From Allacma fusca (lineage: Eukaryota > Arthropoda > Collembola > Symphypleona > Sminthuridae): 64,000 nt of DNA. Both the position numbers and the translations under genes were made by a program. The notes under the pieces were generated by a model, which saw nothing but the letters and a program-made list of their open reading frames with translations, had not been told where the DNA came from and did no database searches. The stretch is from assembly GCA_947179485.1 (NCBI GenBank), contig OX359250.1, positions 27,724,654 through 27,788,653 on the forward strand, read 5' to 3'. Position 1 is the first letter of the stretch. Each line of letters starts with the position of its first letter. Below are positions 1 through 9,615 of this stretch, piece by piece.

Positions 1-1536
1 TGCTCCAGCTATAGTTGGCAATGCTGGCTGTACTCTTCTGGCGAGAGTATAGAATATATTAGAGATAAAAATATGTACGATATGATAAAGTTAGGTATAA
101 AAGGAGGACAGTCCTTTGCGACCCGAAAGATTACCAGAGCAAACACGCCCAGAAGTGCTTTCGGATACAATTCCGAGAAGCCCCCAAAAGTCGTAATTTA
201 TTTCGATATTGTAAGTTTGTATTCACATGCAATGCAATCTTTTAAATATCCTCATTCTGAATACAAATGGGAGACTTTGGACACTCTCAATGGTATAAAT
301 TGGTTAGACGAACAGCTACTCAGCCAGGTCAATTCCAAAGGCTACATTGTAAAAGTTGACTTAGAATACCCTGAGAGTATTCAGAATGAGACAGCTTCTC
401 TCCCCCTGTGCCCAGAAAAGCGATGTGTGAAACTCGAGTGGTTGTCAGAGCAACAGCGCGAGACCCTCTCCAGTCTTGGAAGGGTGAGTGCAAACTCTTT
501 CCTCAACATTCCCAAGTTGTTACTTCATTGCTATCCACGACTCGAATATGTAGTACATTACAGAACACTTGCTTTTTATTTGGCAAAAGGAATGAAATTA
601 GTAAAAATCCATTCAGGGTTTTCATTTACCGAGAAGGCTTACCTACGTAAGTTCATACAGGATAATATTGAAAGACGCAGAATAGCTAAAACTGAATCAG
701 AAAGGTCTGATCTCAAGCTGATAAATAATGGAACGTATGGTATGTCTCTCAGAAATAATGAGAACCTCTTTACAGTCAAATTTTGCAGGTCAGCAGCCAA
801 GGCTCGAGCTTACCTTGCCGATCCCGAATGTGTAGATTTTTCCATTTTAAACAAAAACGTCAGCATTGTGAAGTTCAAACCTAAATCAGTAACGCTTTCA
901 ACTCTTATTCAGTGTGGAATGTCTGTTTTAGATTTAGCCAAATTAATTTTCTATTCTGGTTATTATGACAACTTAGTCAGTATTTTTAATGATCGTATAT
1001 CAGTAAATTATTCAGACACTGATAGTGTTATATGTGAAATTCTGGGCGAGGAAAAACTAATTTGGAGCGAGCTGGTTGAAAATAGACATTTTTTCGATTT
1101 TAGTAAAATACCAAACAAACATGAAATATTTAAATTGCATCAACATATACCCAATCTAAGAGATGATAATAAAAATGAGTCGGGAAAGTTTAAAATCGAA
1201 TCGCTGGACGTGTCTGAGGTTATCAGTCTCAAGAGCAAACAGTACAGTTTGCTCTTCCACGATCAAAGTATCGATATGAAAAATAAAGGCGTGCCAGCAT
1301 ATGCTCTTAAACATTTTTGCGCTCATGAAACATATAAAGACGTAGTGGAAAAAAATATTGTAAAAAAACTTAATGTAAATTTAATTCGTTCTACTAATCA
1401 TACATTAAATATTGTATGCATGAATAAGGTAGGAATGCATGCACTGGATATGTATCGCTGCTATCCAGATAACGAAGATTGCAATTATTCATTACCATTT
1501 GGCCATTATAAATTACTGTCAAAATCAATACAATAA
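1..1536 (+). CDS. Protein-primed family B DNA polymerase, C-terminal part (copy A, cut by window edge)
   Basis: The frame is open from base 1, so this is the 3' 511 codons of the polymerase whose full copy is 23599..28091. It contains the palm motifs: the Pol A aspartate (FDIVSLYS), the Pol B K..NNGTYG, the Pol C YSDTDS and the KSKQY lysine. Compared with copy B it has Glu rather than Val after the CAH of the C-terminal region (base 1328) and Ile rather than Phe at base 1411. An AATAAA lies at 1540-1545, directly after the stop. The helicase gene converges from the other strand, 82 bp away. Confidence 0.93.
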   Translation, partial: CSSYSWQCWLYSSGESIEYIRDKNMYDMIKLGIKGGQSFATRKITRANTPRSAFGYNSEKPPKVVIYFDIVSLYSHAMQSFKYPHSEYKWETLDTLNGINWLDEQLLSQVNSKGYIVKVDLEYPESIQNETASLPLCPEKRCVKLEWLSEQQRETLSSLGRVSANSFLNIPKLLLHCYPRLEYVVHYRTLAFYLAKGMKLVKIHSGFSFTEKAYLRKFIQDNIERRRIAKTESERSDLKLINNGTYGMSLRNNENLFTVKFCRSAAKARAYLADPECVDFSILNKNVSIVKFKPKSVTLSTLIQCGMSVLDLAKLIFYSGYYDNLVSIFNDRISVNYSDTDSVICEILGEEKLIWSELVENRHFFDFSKIPNKHEIFKLHQHIPNLRDDNKNESGKFKIESLDVSEVISLKSKQYSLLFHDQSIDMKNKGVPAYALKHFCAHETYKDVVEKNIVKKLNVNLIRSTNHTLNIVCMNKVGMHALDMYRCYPDNEDCNYSLPFGHYKLLSKSIQ

Positions 1537-1539
1537 TGA

Positions 1540-1545
1540 AATAAA
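1540..1545 (+). terminator. Polyadenylation signal AATAAA for the polymerase
   Basis: AATAAA begins 3 nt after the polymerase stop codon, in the 81-bp gap between the convergent polymerase and helicase. It recurs in copies B and C. A hexamer alone is weak evidence, but its position is right. Confidence 0.5.
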
Positions 1546-1590
1546 ATAAGTGCAAATATTGTGTAAAATACCAGTATTGTTTCTCACAAA

Positions 1591-1596
1591 TTTATT
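1591..1596 (-). terminator. Polyadenylation signal AATAAA for the helicase
   Basis: The + strand reads TTTATT, so the - strand reads AATAAA 21 nt past the helicase stop. The two opposed signals make the polymerase/helicase gap a bidirectional 3'-end region. Confidence 0.5.
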
Positions 1597-1617
1597 ACAG
1601 ATTTCATCCAAAATCAA

Positions 1618-3260
1618 TCATTCAAAAATCATCTTGCTTTGCAATTCCATCAAACGATTTTCCTCGTATTTTTGTAGTGTAGTGGCTGAGGAAAGGGAAG
1701 CAAGGGTGAGAATACGATCTGCAGCAACATATTCATCCAGCACACAAATGTCATTTGGACTTTTACAACGAGTCCACATTACATAATCCAAGCCAACACA
1801 CAGTTGTGACTGGTCCAGAAAAATTGCAACCTTATTCAAATTTCTTCCTTGAGAGCGATGAGCTGTAACTGCATATCCAAGCTCCATACAGAACCTTTTA
1901 CTGCATATTAGGGACCCAGTTGCATCATCCGTTTCAGAATCAGATTGTCGGAATATAGGGACACCCTTTCCTCTCTTGGTTTTGACAAACACATCTCCAG
2001 TATAATGTGGGAAATGAACCACCAGAAAATGTACATTTTTATCCAACCCTATACCTTCACTCTTACTATAATATACTATATCTTCAATACACCCTTCGGA
2101 ACCATTACATAAACCAACGCGGGAGCAAATATTCCTCTGCAATATTATTTTTACTCCAATAGCTAGTTCCAGGGGACGTATTCCATTCTCAATGTGAACA
2201 ATCTCCTCGGTCGCAAAACGTGCGTACAATTGGTCCCTATAAGTGCAATAATATTAACAGTTTCAACACACATTTAGAATTTATCTTTTGCACATGTAAC
2301 TTACTGGTTGTAGTCCCACACAAGTCTCCTCAAAGGGAATATATGCAGAGCATCCCTGAATGTTTGTTTTTCTTCCTCGCTGAGTTTGTTCAACTGTCGG
2401 GAGCGAACAAATTCCAAATCTGATTGCACGCACTCACGTCTCTTTAATCTCCCCAAAAATTCCAAGAAACACTTCTGCTCGTCTCTATCTCCATGCTGAC
2501 GGTACTGAGTGTCCAAAATTATTACCGTCTTAAAAGATTTGTATAATTTGTACACATCTCGTAGATGTGGGTTGTGCTTTGTAGACGATGGATAAAAAAG
2601 AGGGGAATCAGCGACTGCAAAATTTTGATAGACGTCCCCAAATAAAATGACGGACCTGCCAGCAAATGGTTTACCTGCATGAGCCGGATCAACTCTGCGG
2701 AGAATATCGTCAATTTTTTTTAGCATGTTTTGTCCAATAAGAGAAAACTCGTCAATTACAATAATTTTTACATTGGAAAGTTTCTGTTTCTGTTTCTCTG
2801 TTGCAGTCGATTTGGTTGTATTTTCCACAACGATATCATCTGTCACTTCCTGTTCAATAATATTGCTTGCACGCCTTTCTTGAAAAGTTGGAATACAAAA
2901 TGCGGAATGAATTGTTTCTCCTCCAATTAGAAAGCTGGCACTGCCGGTTAAACTGGCAAGAATATAATCAAAGTCGGAACACTTTTGCTTCCTGATGTCA
3001 AAAAGATATTTTAAATGAGCTATCAATAACGATTTTCCTGTCCCTGCTATTCCTTGCGTTACACATTTGATTTGTGAATCAGTTTGCTCTTCAAAAGGTT
3101 TTTCGATATGTGATTTAATCAAATTTACGAGATACTTTTGTTTCTCACTTAAATCCTCAAAAGGAATTTTCGGATATCTTGGTTTGACTTGCAAACGTTT
3201 CCATTGTTTTACCCACTTTTGAAACACTTTGGTGTCCACCTCATTTCCCGAATACTCCAT
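1618..3260 (-). CDS. Pif1/RecD-like SF1 DNA helicase, two exons (copy A)
   Basis: Probable 5'-3' replicative helicase partner of the polymerase. Exon 1 is 3260..2305, the 68-nt intron 2304..2237 (GTAAGT...TATAG) and exon 2 2236..1618; the spliced frame gives 524 aa. Motifs: Walker A GIAGTGKS at 70-77; Walker B VIDE with D170/E171; motif III FGDVYQ near 207-212; QYR at 252-254; after the intron the VTAHRSQG motif V near 442-449 and MWTRC motif VI with R475. The splice falls in the W.YNQ..L element typical of Pif1-like proteins, which supports the join. All helicase motifs are present. It is convergent with the polymerase, and its start codon faces the next + strand gene across about 320 bp. 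Polintons usually lack a helicase of this length, so acquisition by transfer is possible (inference). Confidence 0.9.
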
Positions 3261-3578
3261 GGCTAAGCTTTAGATGCGACTAGGAGACGTTTCTTCAAAC
3301 ATCGCAAATACTCAAATCTATAGAGCGGGAAAATATTTTATTTTGGAGGGAAAAATATTTAGCAGCGTGCTTGGGAGCGCAGCTTTCTGATCGATAACCG
3401 CATTCTCGCTACATGATAAAAGCAAAGGAGCCTAGGTTTTCTTTCAGTCTTTTTTCTCTCTTGCAACCAACCACATTCATACAATTATACATTATACCCT
3501 AAGCAATCCCAAAAAAGCACATAGACCTACGTCTAGCTTACAAGTACCAAGTTTCTCAAATCACTTCATTTTAATACA
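3261..3578. promoter_or_regulatory. Divergent intergenic region between helicase and four-exon gene
   Basis: About 318 bp separate the two start codons, which point away from each other, so both promoters should lie here. There is a TATTTTATTTTGGAGG stretch near 3332-3348. I see no clear initiator or TATA box that decides a start. Recurs at 29816..30133 and 56382..56699. Confidence 0.4.
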
Positions 3579-4668
3579 ATGGCAGGTTAGTTCAAATCGT
3601 TTTATTTCAAAGTTTTTTTTATACTTAGCTCGTTTGTGATTTAAATTTACAAGTTAATTCAATAAAATATTTTTAAACTATTAATCCATAGCTCGTGGAA
3701 TTCGTTCTCGTGTAAAGTTGCAAAAATACGACCCCTATGCTCGGAATGCAAAGAAGCTGGCGTCACTGGACCTTTGCAGCAACTGGAGTTTCTTTGAGAC
3801 GCCCGAGTGCATAATGGTCAGTAATTTTTAATTATCTGTTTGTTTACAGGCGGGGTTCATGCACGTTTGTTGTTCATCTGTGCCATTATGCTAAAATAAA
3901 AACAAAATTATTTTGTTTTCCCATACAGATTGATGACGACATCTCCGGTAGGATGGCTCACAATCCAGTACATCGCTGTGAATTTTTCTACCTGGGGAAA
4001 CCTACCAATTCCGGCAAGCCGACTGTTGTAAAGTTTAGTCCCTATCAGGGATTAAAAATTGCAAGCTTTCTCAGCATGATACTGGACCAATACGCTGAGA
4101 TGACTGAGAATAAAATTTCCAAGCATTTGGAGGAGATTCCGGTTATTCCTTTTCTCCGCGGGAAAGAAGATCGGACGTACTCCTCTAAAGACGAACATCG
4201 CCTGGAATTCTGGTCTCAACCCGATTTGGACTTGGGTAGCGTGAAAGCAAGCGTCTTGTTAAACAAGATAATTGGACTTCCTGAGGTTCTAATAAATACT
4301 CCAGTACCACTGGAGACGAGCGAGAAGTTAAAGGGGTAATTAAATAAATATTTTTAAAGTGTAATTTTAATACGTTTTACTTTAGAAATTCTTTAAAATA
4401 TGAATCTGCAATTGATGATTGTTTCAGGAAAGGAAAATTTAAAATTTGACATTGATCGTGAACTTGTATCTTTTACATTAGGTGGCCAGGACCAGTGTTG
4501 GCGTTCTCCATGTCAGCTTGCGCCAATTTGGAGTCGTTTATAGTGGAGAATAGGAAGGATGGGGACGATTTCCACGTTGCAGTTCGCCCCAAGCCACCCT
4601 ACATGAAAAAGGATGGATTCCTCCGTGAGGAAACTGAGAGTGCAACTTCGGCCAGTCTCAAGGAGTAA
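3579..4668 (+). CDS. Unknown protein, four exons (copy A)
   Basis: I do not recognise this family. Exons are 3579..3585, 3692..3816, 3929..4335 and 4482..4668, with GT-AG introns (acceptors CCATAG, CATACAG, ACATTAG). The spliced frame encodes about 241 aa with no stop. The start ATG sits in a 7-nt first coding exon. The N-terminus is basic (RSRVKLQKYDPYARNAKK), the middle is mixed alpha/beta in character with no membrane segment, and the C-terminus is charged. Each intron restores the frame exactly, which argues for a real gene although only exon 3 is long. An AATAAA follows at 4856-4861. Its place beside the helicase suggests an early or replication role such as a DNA-binding accessory protein, but this is only inference. 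Confidence 0.7.
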
Positions 4669-5037
4669 TTCACTCTAATCACCGATCCGGGATATCATCA
4701 GTAAATTGCGGTAGTTATATACTAGTAATGTATGCATGAAAATACACTCCTGAAGCTTGTAGTTTTCTAAATGACATTTTAATACTAAACCGGATCGATT
4801 AAATGTTTTTAGTAAAATACATTTCCCGTTGTAATTTCAATGATTTACTGTGTTAAATAAAGAAATGTTTGTTTTGAAAATGCAATAATTATTCTATGCA
4901 CTCACGTTTTTAATTTCCCAAAGCATCTTTTTTATTTCATACAAAATGTCAATATAAAATAATCATAATTATCAATATATTATTCTGCTCCACACTTTGA
5001 AAAATACTACATATAAAACTACATTTAAACCAAATGA

Positions 5038-6318
5038 TTACATAGGATTGACAAACGTAAAATCAAAGTCTTCAAAGTTGTATTCAACGTCCTGAGCTTG
5101 CAGAGCTTCCAAGTCAAATGTCTCGATTGTCTGTTGAACAGAGCCAAGAATGTCAACGGAGGCGGTTCCCACAGTAGGATTATCATCGATAGGTATTGAT
5201 AAAGTCGCTGGAGATTGAACTGGGATTTCTTCGTTGCATTCCAAATCTACATATCAGTACATACAAGCATCTGAACTATAGTTTACAATAAAAGCTATTG
5301 ATAAGCATAGCGTTGCTGACAAAATTACTTTTAATATGTAAACCAGACTGAAGCTCATGTTCCCTTCCTTGCTCACATTGAAGCTGCTGCTGTCCTGCAA
5401 CTTGCAACAATCCTCCATCAGTCAAGGGAAGACATTCAATTCTTGTTAACGGCACAGCTTCGCCTTCACAGAAATATTTGAATATAAATATTAGTTTTAT
5501 TCTGATAGCTCGATTGATATTGAGCCAGCGAAGACAAGCCGTTCTTCGGACAACCGTGACAGTTTGGCTACGCTTAAATTGAGACCGCATGCGGTCTCAA
5601 TTTAAGCGTAGCCAAACTGTCACGGTTGTCCGAAGAACGGCTTGCCTTCGCTGGGTATGTCAAACATACGAGGAATAATGGTTCATATAAGTATGCACTA
5701 TGTAATGATAATCAGAACAATTGTCTTACCTTTTGAATTTATAAATTTGACCCGTTTCCCCGACTGAAGCTGAATTTCATTCTCCCCCCTTTGGAATTTT
5801 TCTGACTGACATTCTTCTAAGATTGCCATGATTTTTAATCGTTTTTCGTCCGTATCATCATGGGTGGATCGAATTGATTTACGTCTTGTTTTTTTAAGTA
5901 CCGCTTGGTCTGAGGCTACACTTCGATCCTCGGAATATCTGCTGTCAATCAAATGCTGCCTGTTTGCACGAATATTCTCGGGAGCAGAATTAACCCCGGT
6001 ATCACTACCACAGTCTTTGTTGTTCTTGCTCCCAACATCCTTGTTTTTAATAATTTTCATATCTGGAAATTCCCACGGTACGGATGTAAATGGAACAACC
6101 TTCCCCCTGATGCTCAGAAAAAGTAATTTAACTCCGTTCCTCAGCGACACCCTGTCGCCTTCTTGGAATTCTATCCCCAACTCTTCACTCATTTGTATAA
6201 ACTTTTTGATCAACACGTGTTGATTCAAATCTGATTTTTTAGATTGACTGGATATCCAACCATCTTTATCCACTGGAGACTTTTGTCTTGAACAATGAGG
6301 TAACGGTTGCAATGCCAT
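5038..6318 (-). CDS. Unknown protein with a repeated ~45-residue module, three exons (copy A)
   Basis: Function unknown. Exons are 6318..5730, 5463..5329 and 5246..5038, spliced frame 310 aa. The first donor (AAAAG/GTAAGA) and acceptor (TGTGAAG) are good; the second donor (AAAA/GTAATT) is weaker, with a possible alternative at CTG/GTTTAC. Two clear module copies are visible: residues ~35-80, containing GDRVSLRNGVKLLFLSIRGK, and ~160-207, containing NEIQLQSGKRVKFINSKG. The second continues across the first splice into EAVPLTRI, matching KVVPFTSV of the first copy, which strongly supports the intron. A shorter third copy starting ELQSGLHIK spans the second splice. The tail is acidic. The middle (~100-155) is basic and polar. 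The 266-nt first intron contains a 130-bp palindrome. Copy A has Arg in the EKFQ-R-GENE stretch. Confidence 0.7.
5525..5654. repeat. 130-bp near-perfect palindrome (copy A)
   Basis: Two 65-base arms meet without a loop between 5589 and 5590 (centre CCGCATGCGG). The only mismatch is A5534 opposite C5645. It lies wholly in the first intron (5729..5464) of the - strand repeat-module gene, so the pre-mRNA could form a 64-bp hairpin and the DNA a cruciform. It could be a replication or resolution site, a foldback transposon, a fused pair of terminal inverted repeats, or a small-RNA precursor. Confidence 0.95.
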
Positions 6319-6799
6319 TTGCTCAGCCTGTTTTTTATAAAATATTCTGAATTGCGCAATCTAAAATCGTGTGTTAGTTCACTTTGGCTTGGGTTTAGCT
6401 ACTGAAGCCACTTCAGTTTCAACGTTAACTTAAATAACAAAGGTATGAGAATATCTTCTTGGATCGGAAATGAAATGTACTCCGAATACTACAAAACCGT
6501 ATTCTGTAAGTTAGTTCAATGAGTCGCAAATGAAAGACGGTCTTGAAGACATGGGGGGAGCATTGATTCCAGAACCTGAACAATGACTATGAAAAGGTGG
6601 AATAATAAACACAACGATGTTACCGAAAAAGATGTCATTCTAAAAAAGATCGGAAGTGTCAAGTGCCCATAAAAGTTGACTTTTGTAAATTTATTGAGTT
6701 TTATTTAAATGCAAACGACTGGAAAAACGTAAAACTAAATCCTAGCAGATGTGGTTCATTTCCAACATACTTACATGCAATAAACCTGCAGAGAAGTGC
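6319..6799. other. Non-coding stretch upstream of repeat-module gene (copy A)
   Basis: No supported gene. It should hold the promoter of the - strand repeat-module gene; I see no decisive element. One base differs in copy B (AAAATGTGG for AAAAGGTGG near 6595). Confidence 0.5.
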
Positions 6800-7146
6800 A
6801 GAGATGTACACGGATTGAGATGCTCGGAGATGGTCTGAGATGGTTGTTATTGTTGGAGAGGGCAGGGAGAGATGAGCGGGTTGAGATGGTCGGAGATGGT
6901 CAAGATTGTTGAGATGGTCTGAGTGGGTCGAGATAATCATAGTGGGTTGAGATGGTCAGAGTGGGATGAGATAATCACAGTGGGTTGAGATGGTCAGAGT
7001 GGATCGAGATGGCCAGAGTGGGTCGAGATGGTCAGAGTGGATCGAGATAGTCAGAGTGGATCGAGATGGTCAAAGTGGGGTTGGGATAGTCAGAGTGGGT
7101 TGAGATGGTCAGAGTGTGTTGAGATGGGCAGAGTGGGTTGAGATGA
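6800..7146. repeat. 19-bp minisatellite (copy A)
   Basis: About 18 diverged direct repeats of a ~19-bp unit close to GAGATGGTCAGAGTGGGTC. Variants include GAGATAATCACAGTGGGTT. Strongly purine-rich on the + strand. The - strand frame through it is a repeat artefact, not a gene. Confidence 0.9.
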
Positions 7147-7315
7147 CCAACTCAATTCCAACTATGTACGAGCAAGTTTGTAAATCTCATGTTTACATGT
7201 TACTGAATATTTGCTGATGTAGTATTTTTATGAACAAACGATTAGCGTACGTTCTAGCGATTCATGTCCCTGCTGCAGTATATGACATTACATTTTAGTA
7301 ATCTCTTTCATCAAC

Positions 7316-7656
7316 ATGACGTTGGAGAACAGTAAGATATTTTTTATTTATATAAACTAGACATTTTCATTTCTCAACTATCGAAACTATTTGTGCTTTT
7401 GGAATTTATAGGTTGTAGGCGTTACATTGATTGTATTCATTGCACGTCTTCTGGTTCTCAGTGGGTTAAACTCCTGAACCAAACACAATGTTGTTCGTCG
7501 AACTTAAGCAAATTGGACGCTCTGTTTGTTTCCGTCACATCTGATGAAAAAGATTGCCCAATTCAACTTAATTCAAATTTAAGCTTGGGAATGGTGTTGG
7601 GTAAAAATAAATATTTGTACCGACTTTCGTATAATTATCAACCGTGTCAAAGATAA
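7316..7656 (+). CDS. Small Cys-containing protein, two exons (copy A)
   Basis: Not recognised. Exon 1 is 7316..7331 (16 nt with the ATG), the intron 7332..7411 (GTAAGA...TTATAG) and exon 2 7412..7656, giving 86 aa. The protein has seven cysteines, including a CIHC pair and a CC doublet, and no membrane segment, so a small zinc-binding or disulphide-bonded fold is possible. Its stop TAA is followed directly by the ATG of the next small gene, so both may be read from one transcript. The 16-nt first exon is inferred from the frame-restoring junction and is less certain than exon 2. Confidence 0.55.
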
Positions 7657-7863
7657 ATGAAACAAAATCTCTGTATAGGAACTGTGATCGTCTCGGTTCT
7701 TCTAATTTTTGGGTTAATCTGGATGTGTACTACAGCCAGAGTGAAAATGCGTTGCTTAAATTGGAATGAAACCTTTTCTGGTTTAGCTAGTACGCAGGAG
7801 AATATTAAAATCGCTACAAGTATCGAGTTGCAAGAGATCGACCTTCACGAGAGTGCTGCTTAA
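7657..7863 (+). CDS. Small single-pass membrane protein (copy A)
   Basis: 68 aa, not recognised. Residues ~6-25 form a hydrophobic segment (CIGTVIVSVLLIFGLIWMC) that would act as a signal anchor. Basic residues just after it and an acidic C-terminus (ELQEIDLHE) follow. It starts on the base after the preceding gene's stop (TAA-ATG). An AATAAA lies at 7924-7929. The role could be an envelope or membrane-associated protein, but nothing in the sequence proves it. Confidence 0.55.
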   Translation: MKQNLCIGTVIVSVLLIFGLIWMCTTARVKMRCLNWNETFSGLASTQENIKIATSIELQEIDLHESAA

Positions 7864-7923
7864 TTATTTGTGGTAGTTTTTAACGTTACATAATGTTATT
7901 ATTAATACCCGAGTAAGGCATAC

Positions 7924-7929
7924 AATAAA
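7924..7929 (+). terminator. Polyadenylation signal AATAAA after the small gene pair
   Basis: Hexamer 60 nt past the second small gene. No equally close hexamer lies between the two genes, which fits a shared transcript. Confidence 0.4.
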
Positions 7930-8231
7930 TATTACATATAATGCATACATACATACAATCAATATCAATACACAGTGTTAAGGAATTTCTCAGAAAAAAT
8001 CAGTGAAAATAAATGTTGCAGATATCCCTGTGCAATAGATTGTAACTAAACTACATTTTAGCTTTCTCAGATTACAAATTTTATAAATCAAATATATTTT
8101 GAAAAATTGTTATGTGACAGTAAACAAATTCTAGATAAGCAATTTGACAGGGAATTGCAAAAGCAAAAATGTAAAAATTAATGAGTATGTGAAAGGATAA
8201 TAAACCGTTTATAAAATTCATAATGCTGGTT
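7930..8231. other. AT-rich convergent spacer (copy A)
   Basis: About 300 bp of 3' flanks between the + strand small genes and the - strand chromodomain gene. There are CATA tetranucleotide runs near 7945-7956 and no gene. One base differs between copy A and copies B and C at 8138. Confidence 0.5.
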
Positions 8232-9374
8232 TCACTTTTTCATTCTTGGTTTAGCAGGTTTAGTTTTTGTGTTTGGAGTTTTTTCAATTTTGATTCGATC
8301 CTTTTTCTTTGGAACGTTCTTCTTTTTGTTTCCTTTACATCTCGCAAGCTTTTGATGAGATGTCAAACTCCGCTGGTTCTTAAATGTTTTCCCACATTTA
8401 CGACAAGGAATTCTTGATGAAGGCGCATGAACTGACTTCAAGTGACGAGTCAAATGGGAATTATTAGTAAATTTCGCCATACATTGATCGCAGGCGAAAT
8501 CTGAAAATCAAATGTAATAAATCATCATGATAAAGGCAATTTAGAACCACTGGTCATACGAATTGTAAAACAACGTACTCATATCTAAACTTCGAACGTC
8601 CTTCCTCTTCTTGCGAGTAGAAATAGAACTCTCGGGGTACGTTTGCACCGAAACATCCATCATTAATGCTCCTGTTGTAGTTTGAGTTTCCACATCTACC
8701 AATGCTGCAGTATCCTGCGTCTGAGTTTGCACGTGTACCATTGATACAGTATCCCGAGTCCGCGTTTTCACATCTAAAATAAAATGCAAACCAATTTCAT
8801 AATCTCATCCTACAATCTATAAATATCGTAATGTTTAAATTCTTACCTGACGTGTTTTCAGCCAGATGAAGTATTTTCAAATTTATCTCATTGCTGGCAC
8901 TTTCTTCCTCCATACCATCCATCATCTTTCCAAAAAATATGGATTCTACGTTTGTAGCAGAATTATTCGTAATACAGTAGTGACAATGATTATAAACTCG
9001 GTAATGGAAACGGCAAAGGGTGTCAGTCATATCCTTGTCAAAACTTTCAATTGGTTCCCAGGTGTCAGATGTGCTTAAAGAAAAAGTACATATTCGAACA
9101 TACAGTCACTTCCCACTAACTTCTTTTGATATTAACTAATTAATAATTCCAAAATTTACCTATCAAACCCATACCAATGGACACGATATCTCAAACTTAA
9201 ATCCACAACAGATTGTTCAATTCCATAAATGGAATGCACGTCAAATGTATCATTTCTACTTGTATCTTTTACAAATGTTTGCTCTACAATCACTTCTATT
9301 TCAGTCGTTAATAATGGATTGCAAATAAGCGGATCATTGGCCGCACGGAAATAATTTTCTAAAGCAGAACCCAT
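8232..9374 (-). CDS. Chromodomain plus two C2H2 zinc fingers, four exons (copy A)
   Basis: Likely chromatin/DNA-binding protein of 301 aa. Exons are 9374..9160, 9073..8847, 8773..8579 and 8500..8232; every GT-AG join keeps the frame. The chromodomain spans about residues 46-84: its hallmark YRVHWYGFD is followed across the first splice by a TWEP motif, exactly as in chromo folds, which supports the join. Residues ~148-190 are a linker with four TQT-like motifs (KTRT, VQTQT, VETQT, VSVQT), then a basic patch RKKRK. Exon 4 encodes two C2H2-type fingers (C..C-12-H..H, then CRKCG...H....C) and a lysine-rich tail that may be a nuclear signal. Polinton integrases end in a chromodomain, so this may be a rearranged descendant, but no integrase core is present. 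Confidence 0.8.
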
Positions 9375-9615
9375 TTATTCACAGCTTCCAGACGTGAATG
9401 TATTATCTGAAAAATTAAAATATTATATTCCCATTGAAGCCCGATTTGAACGTTCCCTCCTCAGTGTTTGTATAGTTGAAGCGTCTTGTCCGTTGATGGC
9501 AAGTTCATATGTAACTTGTGAAAACCTAAAGTAAAAACCCGTATATACGATGTACATACATACATGTGTCAATATCACCCAAATGTTACTAAATTAGCTA
9601 AGAAATTAGCACCAA

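Noticed and set aside
408-650. 80-codon frame overlapping the polymerase (also 26963 and 53529)
   Set aside because: It lies in another frame inside a gene with clear catalytic motifs and shows no features of its own.
5464-5729. Palindrome taken as proof of the linear genome's ends
   Set aside because: The exons on both sides form one protein module in register, so the gene is continuous across it. I keep terminal-repeat fusion only as one possibility.
5828-6223. 131-codon + strand frame opposite the repeat-module gene
   Set aside because: The minus strand has repeated modules and proper splice sites. This frame is antisense with no domain.
6701-6940. Minus-strand frame through the minisatellite
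   Set aside because: Its Asp-His-Leu repeats are the translated 19-bp unit.
6800-7146. Direct repeats considered as a CRISPR array
   Set aside because: Units are continuous and diverged with no unique spacers, and the sequence is eukaryotic.
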